Of a DNA stretch of 64,000 bases, positions 39,501 through 50,979 are shown piece after piece. The translations under genes and the position numbers were made by a program. Numbering within the stretch: the first letter of the stretch is position 1; every line of letters begins with the position of its first letter. The notes under the pieces were generated by a model. That model was not told where the DNA came from. It did no database searches and saw only the letters and a list, made by a program, of their open reading frames with translations. Source of the stretch: Solimonas sp040754295 (GTDB lineage Bacteria > Pseudomonadota > Gammaproteobacteria > Nevskiales > Nevskiaceae); contig JBFMCQ010000007.1 of assembly GCA_040754295.1 (NCBI GenBank), positions 26,246 through 90,245 on the forward strand, read 5' to 3'.

Positions 39501-41759
39501 ATGCATCTTCATCGCCGTCGGCGAGGCAAAGCCGGGTTGTTAGTGCTTTCGCTGCTGTTGTTCGGGGCCTTGGCGGGATGTGATGGGGACGACGGCGAAC
39601 GCGGCCCCGCGGGCGCGCCCGGCGCACCCGGCACGACGATTCCGGTCAGCAACGGGCAAAGCGAGCTGACGCTGGCGATCACCGGCGTGAACCTCGGCGA
39701 CAGCTCCACGGTCGACTTCACGCTCGTCGACGCATCCGGTCTGCCCTATGTCGGCCTGCCGGTGAGCGCGCTCGAAGTCATGCTGGCCAGGCTCATGCCC
39801 GGCGCCGACGGCGATGCGGACCAGTGGCAGAGCTACATCAACCAGACCGAAGAGCCGAACGGCAACGGCGCCGGCACCGAGCCGACGATCGTTGCCACCC
39901 GCGATTCGGGCGGCAGCCTCGAAGACCACAAGGACGGCAGCTACACCTATACCTTCGGCACCGACATCACGCAGGTCACCGAGCCGCGCGCGGTGGAATA
40001 CGATGCGACGCTGACGCACCGTGTGGCCATCGCCGTGCGCTCGGCGACGCTGCCCAGGGTCAGCAACGCCGTCCATACCTGGCAGCCTTCCACCGGCAAC
40101 ACCGAACCGGACGCGGGGCGCGACCTGGTCGCGCAGGCCAATTGCAACGCCTGTCACAGCGAGCTGTCCGCGCACGGCGGTCCGCGGCGCGACGTCAAGC
40201 TCTGCGTGACCTGCCACAACCCCGGCAGCGTCGAGGCGAGCAGCGGCCAGTCGCTCGACTTCACGGTGATGATCCACAGGATTCACGCAGGCGCCGAGCT
40301 GCCGAGCGTCATCGCCGGCTCACCCTACCTGATCTACGGCTTCGGCGACCGCCCGCACGACTACTCCGAGGTCGAATTCCCGCAGGACCTGCGCAACTGC
40401 ACCCGCTGCCACGATCCCGCGGACAGCAGCACGCCGCAGGCCGCCAACTTCATGAACCGGCCGACCCTGCAGGCCTGCGGCAGCTGCCACGACGATGTCG
40501 ATTTCGCCGCCGGCGCGGCCGGTGGTCATCCCGGCGGTGTCGTCACCGACAACAGCCAGTGCACGGTCTGCCATGCCGAGAACCGCGTGGCCGGCAGCAT
40601 TCCCGAATCCCACCGGATTCCCGGCAAGCTGTGGGCCGCGCGCTTCCGGTACAACATTCTGAGCATCGACCAGACCGGCCAGGGCCAGTACCCGCGCGTG
40701 ACCTTCTCGGTGACCAATCCCGAAGACGGCGATGCGCCTTACGACATCCTCGGCGATGCGCCGTTCACGGCCGGCAGCAGCTCCTCGCTGAGCGTCGACA
40801 TCGCCTGGAGCACGGCCGATTACGGCAACGCCGGCAGCGGCGCCTATCCGGGCCAGCCGGTCAGGATCTCCGCGCTCACCGATGCCATCGCCAACGGCGA
40901 CGGCAGCTATACCGTGACCTCACCGGTCCCCGTGCCGTATGACGTCACCGGCTCGGGCACGGTCGCGATCGAGGGTCATCCGGCCGGCGACTACGATGGT
41001 GACGGCACCTATTCCGACCGGGTTCCGGTGACCGGCGTGACGCAGGACTTCGCGATCACCGACGCCGTGCCTACGCCGCGCCGTACCGTCGTCCGCCTCG
41101 ACCAGTGCCAGGCCTGCCACGGCGTCAACGACGGCCTGTCCTTGCACGGCAACAACCGCACCGACAATGTGCAGCTGTGTACGCTGTGCCATACGCCGAA
41201 CGCGACCGATCTGGCGGTGCGTCCGGACGATCCCGACGCCACCGCCAACGGCGTCAACACCGCGGCCGTCGATGCGCTCGAACAGCGTCCGATCGATTTC
41301 AAGCGCATGATTCACGCGATTCACGGCGCTTCGGTTCGCAGCAGCCCCTATGTCGTCTACGGCTTCCGCGGCTCGGTCAACGATTTCTCCGGCGTCGGCT
41401 ATCCCGGCGTGGTCGCCAACTGCACGCAGTGCCATGAATCCTCGAGCTACGCGCTGCCGCTGCCGGCCGCGGTGCTCGGCACGACGATCGACACGCACGC
41501 GACCAAGGTGGACGGCGCCATTTCGCCGCCCGGCGCGGTCGAGGACATCGCCGCCTACGGGCGCATCTCGCCGGCCAGCGCGGTCTGCTCGGCCTGCCAC
41601 GACGACCCGGCGGCGACCACGCACATGCAGCAGAACGGCGGCGGCTTCGGCATCACCGCCGCCGAGATCGGCCGCAGTGCGGCGACGACCGAAAGCTGCA
41701 CGGTCTGTCACGGCCCCGGCGCGCTCGCCGATGTCGAGCTCGTGCACGGCCTGCCATGA
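39501..41759 (+). CDS. mtrC: OmcA/MtrC-family decaheme surface lipoprotein
   Basis: 752 residues with a lipoprotein signal (lipobox LAGC, Cys27) and ten CxxCH heme sites: five in the first half (CNACH, CVTCH, CTRCH, CGSCH, CTVCH) and five in the second (CQACH, CTLCH, CTQCH, CSACH, CTVCH), split by beta domains as in MtrC/OmcA. A collagen-like GPAGAPGAPG stretch follows the lipobox. It should be the outer-surface terminal reductase that hands electrons to minerals or other extracellular acceptors. An AGGGG ribosome site lies upstream, and the gene ends in an ATGA overlap with the MtrA-like gene. Confidence 0.94.
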   Translation: MHLHRRRRGKAGLLVLSLLLFGALAGCDGDDGERGPAGAPGAPGTTIPVSNGQSELTLAITGVNLGDSSTVDFTLVDASGLPYVGLPVSALEVMLARLMPGADGDADQWQSYINQTEEPNGNGAGTEPTIVATRDSGGSLEDHKDGSYTYTFGTDITQVTEPRAVEYDATLTHRVAIAVRSATLPRVSNAVHTWQPSTGNTEPDAGRDLVAQANCNACHSELSAHGGPRRDVKLCVTCHNPGSVEASSGQSLDFTVMIHRIHAGAELPSVIAGSPYLIYGFGDRPHDYSEVEFPQDLRNCTRCHDPADSSTPQAANFMNRPTLQACGSCHDDVDFAAGAAGGHPGGVVTDNSQCTVCHAENRVAGSIPESHRIPGKLWAARFRYNILSIDQTGQGQYPRVTFSVTNPEDGDAPYDILGDAPFTAGSSSSLSVDIAWSTADYGNAGSGAYPGQPVRISALTDAIANGDGSYTVTSPVPVPYDVTGSGTVAIEGHPAGDYDGDGTYSDRVPVTGVTQDFAITDAVPTPRRTVVRLDQCQACHGVNDGLSLHGNNRTDNVQLCTLCHTPNATDLAVRPDDPDATANGVNTAAVDALEQRPIDFKRMIHAIHGASVRSSPYVVYGFRGSVNDFSGVGYPGVVANCTQCHESSSYALPLPAAVLGTTIDTHATKVDGAISPPGAVEDIAAYGRISPASAVCSACHDDPAATTHMQQNGGGFGITAAEIGRSAATTESCTVCHGPGALADVELVHGLP

Positions 41760-42733
41760 GGCCATCGCGCGCCGCCAAGCCGGCGCGGCGGCGCGGGCCT
41801 GCGCTGGCCGGCCTCGTGCTGGCGCTCGCCGCGGCCGGGGCCGTGCCGTCGGCGGCCGCCGCAGCGCAGGACGAGGCCGCCGCCGCGGCGCCGGCCTTTT
41901 CGCCCCGCGGTGCGGACACCTGCCTCCGCTGTCATGACGACCCGCTGGTACACCGCATCTTCGACACGCCGCACGGCCGCCGCGCCGATGCGCGCACGCC
42001 GTTCGCACAAGCCCAGTGTGAAAGCTGCCACGGACCCGGCGGCGAGCACGCCCAGCGCCTGCGTCCGGGCAATCCACGGCCGCCGATACCGCTGTTCGGC
42101 GAGCACTCCACGGCCAGCGTCCAGCAGCACAACGGCGCCTGTCTGGCCTGCCACGAGGGCGGACATCGCGTCGACTGGCAGGGCAGCGTGCACGAGCGCG
42201 AGGACCTGGCCTGCGTGAGCTGTCATACCCTGCATGCCGAGCACGATCCGGTCATGAGCGCGCGCGCGCAGCCGCAGGTCTGCGCGCAATGCCATCGCGC
42301 GGTCCGCGCCGACTTCGAGAACTTCTCGGCGCACCCGGTGCGCGAAGGCGCGATGCAATGCACCTCCTGCCATGCCGCGCACGACTCGATGTTCGCGTCG
42401 ATGCTGCGCAAGCCCACCGTCAACCAGACCTGCTACACCTGCCACGCCGATCTGCGCGGGCCGTTTCTGTGGGAGCACCCGCCGGTCGCCGAGGACTGCG
42501 CCAACTGCCACGTGCCGCACGGCTCGCCGCGGCCGGCGCTGCTGACGCGGCGGCCGCCGCAGTTGTGCCAGCAATGTCATTCCGCCGCGGACCATCCCGG
42601 CCTGCCGTTCACCGGGCGCGGACTCGCCGGCGGCGCCAGCCCCTCGGCCTTCGTGCTCGGCGGAAGCTGCATCAACTGCCATTCCCACGTGCACGGCTCG
42701 AACGCGCCCTCCGGCGCGGACCTGAGCCGCTGA
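41756..42733 (+). CDS. mtrA: MtrA/DmsE-family periplasmic decaheme cytochrome
   Basis: 325 residues with a signal region (hydrophobic about 15-38) and ten heme sites (CLRCH, CESCH, CLACH, CVSCH, CAQCH, CTSCH, CYTCH, CANCH, CQQCH, CINCH). This is the MtrA/PioA/DmsE size and heme count. It should sit inside the MtrB-type barrel as the electron wire through the outer membrane. It is coupled to mtrC by a 4-base overlap and followed by mtrB after 10 bases. Confidence 0.95.
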   Translation: MRPSRAAKPARRRGPALAGLVLALAAAGAVPSAAAAAQDEAAAAAPAFSPRGADTCLRCHDDPLVHRIFDTPHGRRADARTPFAQAQCESCHGPGGEHAQRLRPGNPRPPIPLFGEHSTASVQQHNGACLACHEGGHRVDWQGSVHEREDLACVSCHTLHAEHDPVMSARAQPQVCAQCHRAVRADFENFSAHPVREGAMQCTSCHAAHDSMFASMLRKPTVNQTCYTCHADLRGPFLWEHPPVAEDCANCHVPHGSPRPALLTRRPPQLCQQCHSAADHPGLPFTGRGLAGGASPSAFVLGGSCINCHSHVHGSNAPSGADLSR

Positions 42734-42743
42734 CGGTGCGGCG

Positions 42744-44846
42744 ATGAATCGGCATCCGCTGGGCTGGCTCGTCGTCCCGCTGGGTCTGCTGCTCGGCCTC
42801 GGCGCGGCCATCGCGGCCGAGGGGCCCAATACCTTGCCCGATACCTCGCAATGGGACTGCCGCTTCTGCCGCTTCGATGACGGCTGGAGCGGATTCGCCG
42901 AGCTCGGGCTCGAATACGCCGGCGTGGCCGGCTACCGCCTCGGCGAATACACCGGCCTGCGCGACGACGGCGCCTATCTGCTGGCCGGCGGCGAGGCTTC
43001 GTACAGCAACGAGCTCGGCACGTGGTTCGATGCCGCGGCCGACGAGTTGGGCCTGCTGTCGCGGCGGATCGACGCGCGCGGCGGCCGCCAGGGGCTCTAC
43101 GAGCTGCACGGCGGCTGGCAGCAGATTCCGCAGTTCCGCTACGACAGCGGGCAGACGCCGTTTCTGCGCGACGGCGAGCGCCTGAACCTGCCGCAAGACT
43201 GGGTCACGGCCGGCGCGACCGAGCAGATGAGCGCGCTCAACCACTCGCTGCACGGGCTCAACCTCGACACGCGCCGCCGCCGTATCGCGCTCGGCGGCAG
43301 CTTCACACCGCGCGCCTCGCTTTGGCGCTTCGCCTTCGATCTGCGCGAGGACCGTGTCACCGGCACCTCGACGCTCTTCGGCAACGTGCTGACGGCGGCA
43401 TCCGAGCTGCCGCTGCCGGTGGACCAGCTCACGCACCAGGTCGACGCTTCGGTCACGCGGCGCGGCGAGCGCTGGCAGCTCGCGCTCGGCTTCTACGGAT
43501 CGTATTTCGAGCAGGATGTCGAAGCGCTCGAATGGAGCAACCCGTACACGGCCTACGACGGCGCGACCGAGGGCCGCGCCAGCACCGCGCCCGACAACGG
43601 CTTCAACCAGCTTTCGCTGAGCGGCGCCTGGCAGTTCCTGCCGTCGGCGCGGCTCACGGCCAACCTGTCGTATGGCCGCGGACGCCAGGATCAGAACTAC
43701 ATCGAGCCGACGATCAACGACACGCTCGGCGTCGTTCCGCTGCCGCAGTCCAGTCTCGACGGCCGCATCGACACGATCAATCACCTGGTGCGCCTGAGCA
43801 CGCGCCCGGCGCGCGGACTGTCGCTGACGGCGCAGTACACGCTCGACCAGCGCAAGAACCGCACGGACATGGCCGAGTACCCGCAGGTGCCGAGCGATGC
43901 CTATCTCGGCGAATCGCGCATCAACCTGCCGTACGGCTACAAGCGCCAGGCCGCCGAGCTCGAGGCCCGCTACCGCCTGCGCCCGCACTTGCAGTTCCTG
44001 CTCGGCGGCGAGGCGCAGCGCTACGAGCGCAGCTACCAGGAGGTCGCGCGTACCCGCACCACCGAGACCTGGGCCGGGTTGCGCACGAGCCTGCTCGATC
44101 GCGTTGACCTCGACCTGCGCTACACGCACTCGGAGCGCTCGGTGTCGTCGCGGCGCGAGCTCGATGTCGAGGGCCTGCCGCTGGAAAATCCGCTGCTGCG
44201 GCGCTTCAACCTCGCGGCACGCACGCGCGACGCCGTGTCCGTCTCGGGCTCGTTCTCGCCGCACCGCGGCGTCACGCTGGGGGCCGACTTCCAGTGGCGC
44301 GAGGATCGATACGACGACACCGAGATCGGTCTGACGCACGCCGAAGACAAAATCGGCACCATCGACGCGGGCTGGACGCCGGCCGACGATCTCAGCCTGC
44401 ACGCCTATGCCAGCCTCGAGCGGATCGAATCGCAGCAGGCCGGCAGCCGCCGCGCCTCGACGCCGGACTGGTACGGCAGCAGCGATGACAGGATCCGCAC
44501 GCTGGGCTTCGACGGCCGGTGGCAGCAGGCGATCGACAAAGTCGATCTCGGCCTCAACTACAGCGATTCGCGCGCCAGCGAATCGGTCGAGATCGACGCC
44601 AGCGCGCCGGCCGCCGGTTTCCCCGACAACGACTCCCGCTTTCGCAGCCTGCGGCTGTACGCACGCTACCCGCTCAGCGAACGCATGACGACGATGCTCG
44701 GCTACGCCTGGCAGTCGCTGCACTATAGCGACTGGTCGCTCGACGGGCTCGAGCCCGACACCGTGCCGAATCTGCTGGCGACCGGTACCGGCACACCGAC
44801 CGATCACCAGCGCCTGCTGATTCTGTCGCTGCGCTACACGTTCTGA
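42744..44846 (+). CDS. mtrB: MtrB/PioB-family outer-membrane porin of the electron conduit
   Basis: 700 residues. A signal peptide ends near IAAEG, then the conserved N-terminal CxxC (CRFC, Cys39 and Cys42) typical of functional MtrB. The rest alternates polar and aromatic residues of a large beta-barrel and ends in LSLRYTF with a terminal Phe. MtrB sheathes MtrA and holds MtrC outside, giving a path across the outer membrane. Order mtrC-mtrA-mtrB in one transcript matches Shewanella. Confidence 0.94.
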   Translation: MNRHPLGWLVVPLGLLLGLGAAIAAEGPNTLPDTSQWDCRFCRFDDGWSGFAELGLEYAGVAGYRLGEYTGLRDDGAYLLAGGEASYSNELGTWFDAAADELGLLSRRIDARGGRQGLYELHGGWQQIPQFRYDSGQTPFLRDGERLNLPQDWVTAGATEQMSALNHSLHGLNLDTRRRRIALGGSFTPRASLWRFAFDLREDRVTGTSTLFGNVLTAASELPLPVDQLTHQVDASVTRRGERWQLALGFYGSYFEQDVEALEWSNPYTAYDGATEGRASTAPDNGFNQLSLSGAWQFLPSARLTANLSYGRGRQDQNYIEPTINDTLGVVPLPQSSLDGRIDTINHLVRLSTRPARGLSLTAQYTLDQRKNRTDMAEYPQVPSDAYLGESRINLPYGYKRQAAELEARYRLRPHLQFLLGGEAQRYERSYQEVARTRTTETWAGLRTSLLDRVDLDLRYTHSERSVSSRRELDVEGLPLENPLLRRFNLAARTRDAVSVSGSFSPHRGVTLGADFQWREDRYDDTEIGLTHAEDKIGTIDAGWTPADDLSLHAYASLERIESQQAGSRRASTPDWYGSSDDRIRTLGFDGRWQQAIDKVDLGLNYSDSRASESVEIDASAPAAGFPDNDSRFRSLRLYARYPLSERMTTMLGYAWQSLHYSDWSLDGLEPDTVPNLLATGTGTPTDHQRLLILSLRYTF

Positions 44847-44931
44847 CGCAAGCGCCGGCCGCACGGCTGCCGCTCTATCATCGCCGACAGGAGACGGTCC
44901 GGCCGTCGCAACACAGGCTTGCGAGAATTCC

Positions 44932-46326
44932 ATGGACAGCGCTGCGGACCCCGAGCAGGACGCGAAATTCACGGGGGTCAAGCTCACCCCGCTGCAGCGC
45001 AATGCCGCGCTCGCCCGCATGGGCGCGGGCATCGGCGCGCGCTTCGTCGCACACAGCGCGCGCAATCTGTTCCGCGACGCCGGCCGCCGCAGCGCGGCGA
45101 ATGCGGCCTTCTACCGCGAGCAGGCCCAGAAGCTGGTCGAGCAGCTCGGCCAGCTCAAGGGTAGCGCGATGAAGGCCGGGCAGTTGCTCGCGCTCTATGG
45201 CGCCCATTTCCTGCCGGAGGACGCCGTGCGCATTCTCGGGCAGTTGCACGACCTGTCGCAGCCGGTGCCATGGCGCAGTCTCGAACCGACCGTGCGGCGC
45301 AGCCTCGGCGCCGCTGCAATGGCGCAGATCGAGATCGACGAAACCGCGATCGGCGCCGCTTCGCTCGGACAGGTGCACCGCGCCCGGCGCAAATCCGATG
45401 GCCTGGCGCTTTGCCTCAAGATTCAGTATCCGGGCGTCGCCGAGGCGATCGACAGCGATCTGCGCACGCTGTCGCGCCTGCTCGTCCTGAGCCGGATGAT
45501 GCCCAGGGGTCTGGACCTGCGGCCGATGTTCGACGAGCTGCGGCAGATGCTGCACCAGGAGGTCGACTACCGCCGCGAGCTGCGCTACACGCAGCTCTAC
45601 GCCGCGCGGCTTGGCGCCGATCCGCGCTTCTTCGTACCGCGGATGCTGCCCGAATACTGCGGCCTGCGCGTGCTGACGATGAGCTACGAGGCCGGGCGTC
45701 CGGTCGGCGATCCGCAGATACAGGGCTTGCCGCAGGCGCGCCGCAAGCGCTACGCCGATGCGCTGCTCGATCTGTTCCTGACCGAGCTGTTCGAATGGGG
45801 CATGGTGCAGACCGACCCCAACTTCGGCAACTATCTGTTCCGCCCGGACGGTGCCGGCGGCGACGCCATCGTGCTGCTCGATTTCGGCGCGGTGCGCCGC
45901 TTCCGCCCCGCCTTCGTCGAAGCCTACGCGGAGGTCGTCCGCGGCGCGCTGCTGGGCGAGCACGCGCGCATCCTGCGCGGTGCGGCGGCCATCGGCATCC
46001 TGCGCGAGGATTTTCCGCCGTCCGTGCTCGAGGGCTTTGCGCGCATGTGCGAGGCGCTGGTCGAGCCCTTCGCCGAGCCGCAGCGCAGCGGTCCGCTGGC
46101 CGGGCTCTGGAACGAGCACGGCGAATACCGCTGGGGGCGTTCCGACCTGCCGGAGCGCGCTGCGCTGGCAACCGCGGCGAGCACGCTCACCGTGCATTTC
46201 CGCCTGCCGCCGCGCGAGATCGTGTTCCTGCACCGGCGGCTGACCGGCCTGTTCATGCTGCTGGCCGCGCTCGACGCCGAGTTCGACGGGCGCGAGCGCC
46301 TGCGCCGTGCCCTGAAGCTGGCTTGA
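44932..46326 (+). CDS. ABC1/UbiB-family kinase-like protein
   Basis: 464 residues. Motifs of the ABC1 (ADCK/UbiB) fold: MKAGQLLAL (KxGQ), GAASLGQVHRAR loop, CLKIQYPG lysine, QEVDYRREL (ExD), QTDPNFGNYL catalytic loop and VLLDFGAVR metal motif, all intact. Relatives affect ubiquinone synthesis or membrane lipid homeostasis. It begins 85 bases after mtrB on the same strand and may be read through from that operon. The other ABC1 gene at 21250 is much more divergent. Confidence 0.88.
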   Translation: MDSAADPEQDAKFTGVKLTPLQRNAALARMGAGIGARFVAHSARNLFRDAGRRSAANAAFYREQAQKLVEQLGQLKGSAMKAGQLLALYGAHFLPEDAVRILGQLHDLSQPVPWRSLEPTVRRSLGAAAMAQIEIDETAIGAASLGQVHRARRKSDGLALCLKIQYPGVAEAIDSDLRTLSRLLVLSRMMPRGLDLRPMFDELRQMLHQEVDYRRELRYTQLYAARLGADPRFFVPRMLPEYCGLRVLTMSYEAGRPVGDPQIQGLPQARRKRYADALLDLFLTELFEWGMVQTDPNFGNYLFRPDGAGGDAIVLLDFGAVRRFRPAFVEAYAEVVRGALLGEHARILRGAAAIGILREDFPPSVLEGFARMCEALVEPFAEPQRSGPLAGLWNEHGEYRWGRSDLPERAALATAASTLTVHFRLPPREIVFLHRRLTGLFMLLAALDAEFDGRERLRRALKLA

Positions 46327-46406
46327 GCGCTCAAGTAAACGTTCTGTAACGCATCGGCTTTCTTCGCGAACGTCGACCGCTCGGGCCAGCCGGCAGCGGA
46401 CGGCGC

Positions 46407-46420
46407 TTGATCCAGGTCAA
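46407..46420 (+). promoter_or_regulatory. ANR/FNR-type box upstream of the host-attachment-like gene
   Basis: TTGATCCAGGTCAA with CATGAT (46443-46448) centred 32 bp downstream fits a class II promoter. The gene starts at 46488. Confidence 0.75.
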
Positions 46421-46487
46421 CGCCGCGCGCGGCGACGCGCAACATGATTGGGGCGGGCCATGGCGCCCGTCGATACGCGGAGCACTT

Positions 46488-46946
46488 ATGACCTATCCCG
46501 GAACATCCACGCCGTCTCCAGCGGTTTCGGTGCTCGTAGCCGATCGTGCGCGTGCGACCCTATACCGGGTCGACCGCAATTCAGAGCTGATCGAAGCCGA
46601 AGTACTGGTTCACCCGCAGAGTCGTCTACGCGATCACGATCTGGTGAGCGATGCACCCGGTCTCAGTATCGGCGCAGGATATCCGCAGGGTTCACCCACG
46701 CAGCCGTCATCGCCGCACGAGCGCGAAGCCGAGCGCTTCGCACAGCAGATCGGGCAGCGCCTCGCCGAGCTGCGCGCCGCCAACGAACTGGAGCGGCTCT
46801 ACCTCGTCGCGGAGCCGCACTTTCTCGGTCGCTTGCGCGCAGCGCTGGACAAGCCGACACGCCGGCTCGTCGCCGGCGAAGTGAGCAAACGGCTCACCGG
46901 CACCGGTGCTGCCGAATTGCGGGCAGCGCTGCCGGCGCAGCTGTAG
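46488..46946 (+). CDS. Host attachment family protein
   Basis: 152 residues. The opening SVLVADRARATLYRVD, the acidic/polar middle and the ending LVAEPHFLGRLRAAL then LVAGEVSKRLT match the family called 'protein required for attachment to host cells'. It is a soluble alpha/beta protein related in pattern to eRF1/baeRF-like domains. Such genes recur in ANR-controlled sets; the true role is unknown. The box at 46407 lies 68 bases upstream. Confidence 0.82.
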   Translation: MTYPGTSTPSPAVSVLVADRARATLYRVDRNSELIEAEVLVHPQSRLRDHDLVSDAPGLSIGAGYPQGSPTQPSSPHEREAERFAQQIGQRLAELRAANELERLYLVAEPHFLGRLRAALDKPTRRLVAGEVSKRLTGTGAAELRAALPAQL

Positions 46947-47141
46947 AAGGTCCGATCACGCTGGCCCGGCCTGCGAAATGCGCACGGCGCGCACGACACG
47001 GCGCGCCGGCGCTTTCATACGTGCGGGTCGCCGGCCGTGTAGGGGGTCGGCCGATCTGGATTGCATCTCGCCCGCTGCAACCGTGCAGCGGTGTTCCGGA
47101 CTGCCCGCGCCGGCGACACTGATCGCGACTCGACGATCGAA

Positions 47142-47155
47142 TTGATCTGGATCAT
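47142..47155 (+). promoter_or_regulatory. ANR/FNR-type box of the acyl-CoA synthetase/PDH operon
   Basis: TTGATCTGGATCAT differs from TTGAT-N4-ATCAA only at the last base. A weak -10 (CAGCAT, 47178-47183) is centred at the class II distance. The operon starts at 47214. Confidence 0.7.
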
Positions 47156-47213
47156 CGCCGGCGCACGGGCATGCGGCCAGCATGGCGGCAGTTCCTTTCC
47201 GCGGAGTGCGCCG

Positions 47214-48982
<1,769 letters not shown>

Positions 48983-48986
<4 letters not shown>

Positions 48987-49990
48987 GCAAGGACATGGGC
49001 GACGCCGCGCCTGCGGGCTCGGACCGCGCGCGTGCCCTGCAGCTGGTCCACGGCATGCTGCGCATCCGCCGCTTCGAAGAAAAATGTGCGGAGCTCTACG
49101 GCGCGCTCAAGATCCGGGGTTTCCTGCATCTGTACGTCGGCGAGGAAGCGATCGCGGTCGGCCTGATGCGGGTGCTGACGCCGGAGGACGCGGTCGTGGC
49201 AACGTATCGCGAGCACGGCCACGCCCTTGCCCGCGGCATCCCGATGACCGCGATCATGGCCGAGATGTACGGCAAGGCCAGCGGCTGTTCGCACGGCCGC
49301 GGCGGCTCGATGCACCTGTTCGATGCCACGGCGCGCTTCTACGGCGGCAACGCGATCGTCGCCGGCGGACTGCCGCTGGCGACCGGCCTCGCACTCGCCG
49401 ACATGCTGCAGCAGCGCGCCCGCGTCACCGCCTGCGTCTTCGGCGAAGGCGCCGTCGCCGAAGGCGAGTTCCACGAGAGCATGAATCTGGCAGCGCTGTG
49501 GAAGCTGCCGGTGCTGTTCCTGTGCGAAAACAACCTCTATGCGATGGGCACCGCGCTCGAGCGCTCCGAGGCGCAGACCGAGCTGCACCAAAAGGCGGCC
49601 GGCTACGGCATGCCCGGCAGCGTCGTCGACGGCATGGACGTGCTCGCGGTCGAGGACGCCGCACGGCGCGCCGTCACCGCGATCCGCAGCGGTTCCGGAC
49701 CCCAGCTGCTGGAGGTGCGCACCTACCGCTTTCGCGCGCATTCCATGTTCGATCCCGAGCGCTACCGGGACAAGGCGGAAGTCGAGGCGTGGAAGAAGAA
49801 GGGCGGCCCGCTGACGCGCTTCATCGCGCGCGCCAAGCACGAGCGATGGCTCGACGAGCCGGACATCGAGGGCCTCGAGCGCACCGTGGCCGAAGAGATT
49901 CAGGCGGCCATCGACTTCGCCGAGGCCTCCGAATGGGAGCCCGTTGCCGAGCTGACGCGCGATGTGTATACGCCCTGGGAACCGGCGTGA
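48983..49990 (+). CDS. Pyruvate (or 2-oxoacid/acetoin) dehydrogenase E1 alpha
   Basis: 335 residues of the E1-alpha family. The thiamine diphosphate motif runs from GEGAVAEG to CENN (GDG replaced by GEG), with ALWKLPVLF between; the phospho-loop-like HSMFDPERYRDK is present. It decarboxylates the 2-oxoacid on TPP together with E1 beta. The two-chain alpha/beta form differs from the single-chain AceE of typical gammaproteobacteria. An ATGA overlap couples it to the synthetase gene. Acetoin dehydrogenase is an alternative. Confidence 0.9.
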
Positions 49991-50979
49991 ACGACAGCGC
50001 GATCCAGACGACGTACCGCGAGGCGCTGCGCAGCGCACTGCGCGAGGCGATGCGCGCCGATCCGCGCGTGTTCCTGATGGGTGAGGACGTGGGTCGCTAC
50101 GGCGGTTCTTACGCCGTCAGCCTCGGCCTGCTCGAAGAATTCGGGCCCGAGCGTATCCGCGACACACCGCTGTCGGAGTCGGCCTTCACCGGCGCCGGCA
50201 TCGGCGCCGCGCTCGGCGGGATGCGGCCGATCGTCGAGATCATGACCGTCAATTTCAGCCTGCTCGCGCTCGACCAGATCCTCAACAACGCAGCGACGAT
50301 CCGCCACATGTCCGGCGGCCAGTTCAGCGTGCCGCTGGTGATCCGCATGGCCACCGGCGCCGGGCGCCAGCTTGCCGCACAGCACTCGCACAGCCTCGAG
50401 AACTGGTACGCACACATCCCCGGTCTGCGCGTCGTCGCGCCGGCGACGCTCGCGGACGCCCGCGGCATGCTGCCGACCGCGCTGGCCTGTCCCGACCCCG
50501 TGGTGATGTTCGAGCACGCCACGCTCTACAACCTCGAAGGCGCGCTGCCGGCGGACAGCGGCGCCGTGGACATCGAGCGCGCGGCGATCCGGCGCTCCGG
50601 CAAGGACGTCACGCTCGTCACCTACGGCGGCAGCCTGCCGAAGACCCTGGCCGCCGCGGACGCGCTGGCTGCCGATGGCATCGACTGCGAAGTCATCGAT
50701 CTGCGCAGCCTGCGCCCGATCGACGATGCGACGATCATCGCCTCGGTCGCGCGCACGCGGCGGATCGTCGTCGTCGACGAAGGCTGGCGCAGCGGCAGCC
50801 TCGCCGGCGAGATCGTCACGCGCGTGGTCGAGCAGGCGTTCTACGATCTGGACGCGGCGCCGGCGCGCGTCTGCAGCGAGGAAGTGCCGATTCCCTACGC
50901 CAAGCATCTCGAGGAGGCCGCGCTGCCGCAACCCGCGAAGATCGTCGCGGCGGTCCACGCGGTGATGAACCGTGGCTGA
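49987..50979 (+). CDS. Pyruvate (or 2-oxoacid/acetoin) dehydrogenase E1 beta
   Basis: 330 residues. The opening TYREALRSALREAMRADPRVFLMGEDVG, GPERIRDTPLSESAF and the C-terminal EEVPIPYAKHLEEAALP are typical of E1-beta. It forms the heterotetramer with E1 alpha and binds the pyrophosphate side of TPP. The start is the GTG that overlaps the upstream TGA. It overlaps the E2 gene by 8 bases. Confidence 0.92.
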   Translation: MNDSAIQTTYREALRSALREAMRADPRVFLMGEDVGRYGGSYAVSLGLLEEFGPERIRDTPLSESAFTGAGIGAALGGMRPIVEIMTVNFSLLALDQILNNAATIRHMSGGQFSVPLVIRMATGAGRQLAAQHSHSLENWYAHIPGLRVVAPATLADARGMLPTALACPDPVVMFEHATLYNLEGALPADSGAVDIERAAIRRSGKDVTLVTYGGSLPKTLAAADALAADGIDCEVIDLRSLRPIDDATIIASVARTRRIVVVDEGWRSGSLAGEIVTRVVEQAFYDLDAAPARVCSEEVPIPYAKHLEEAALPQPAKIVAAVHAVMNRG

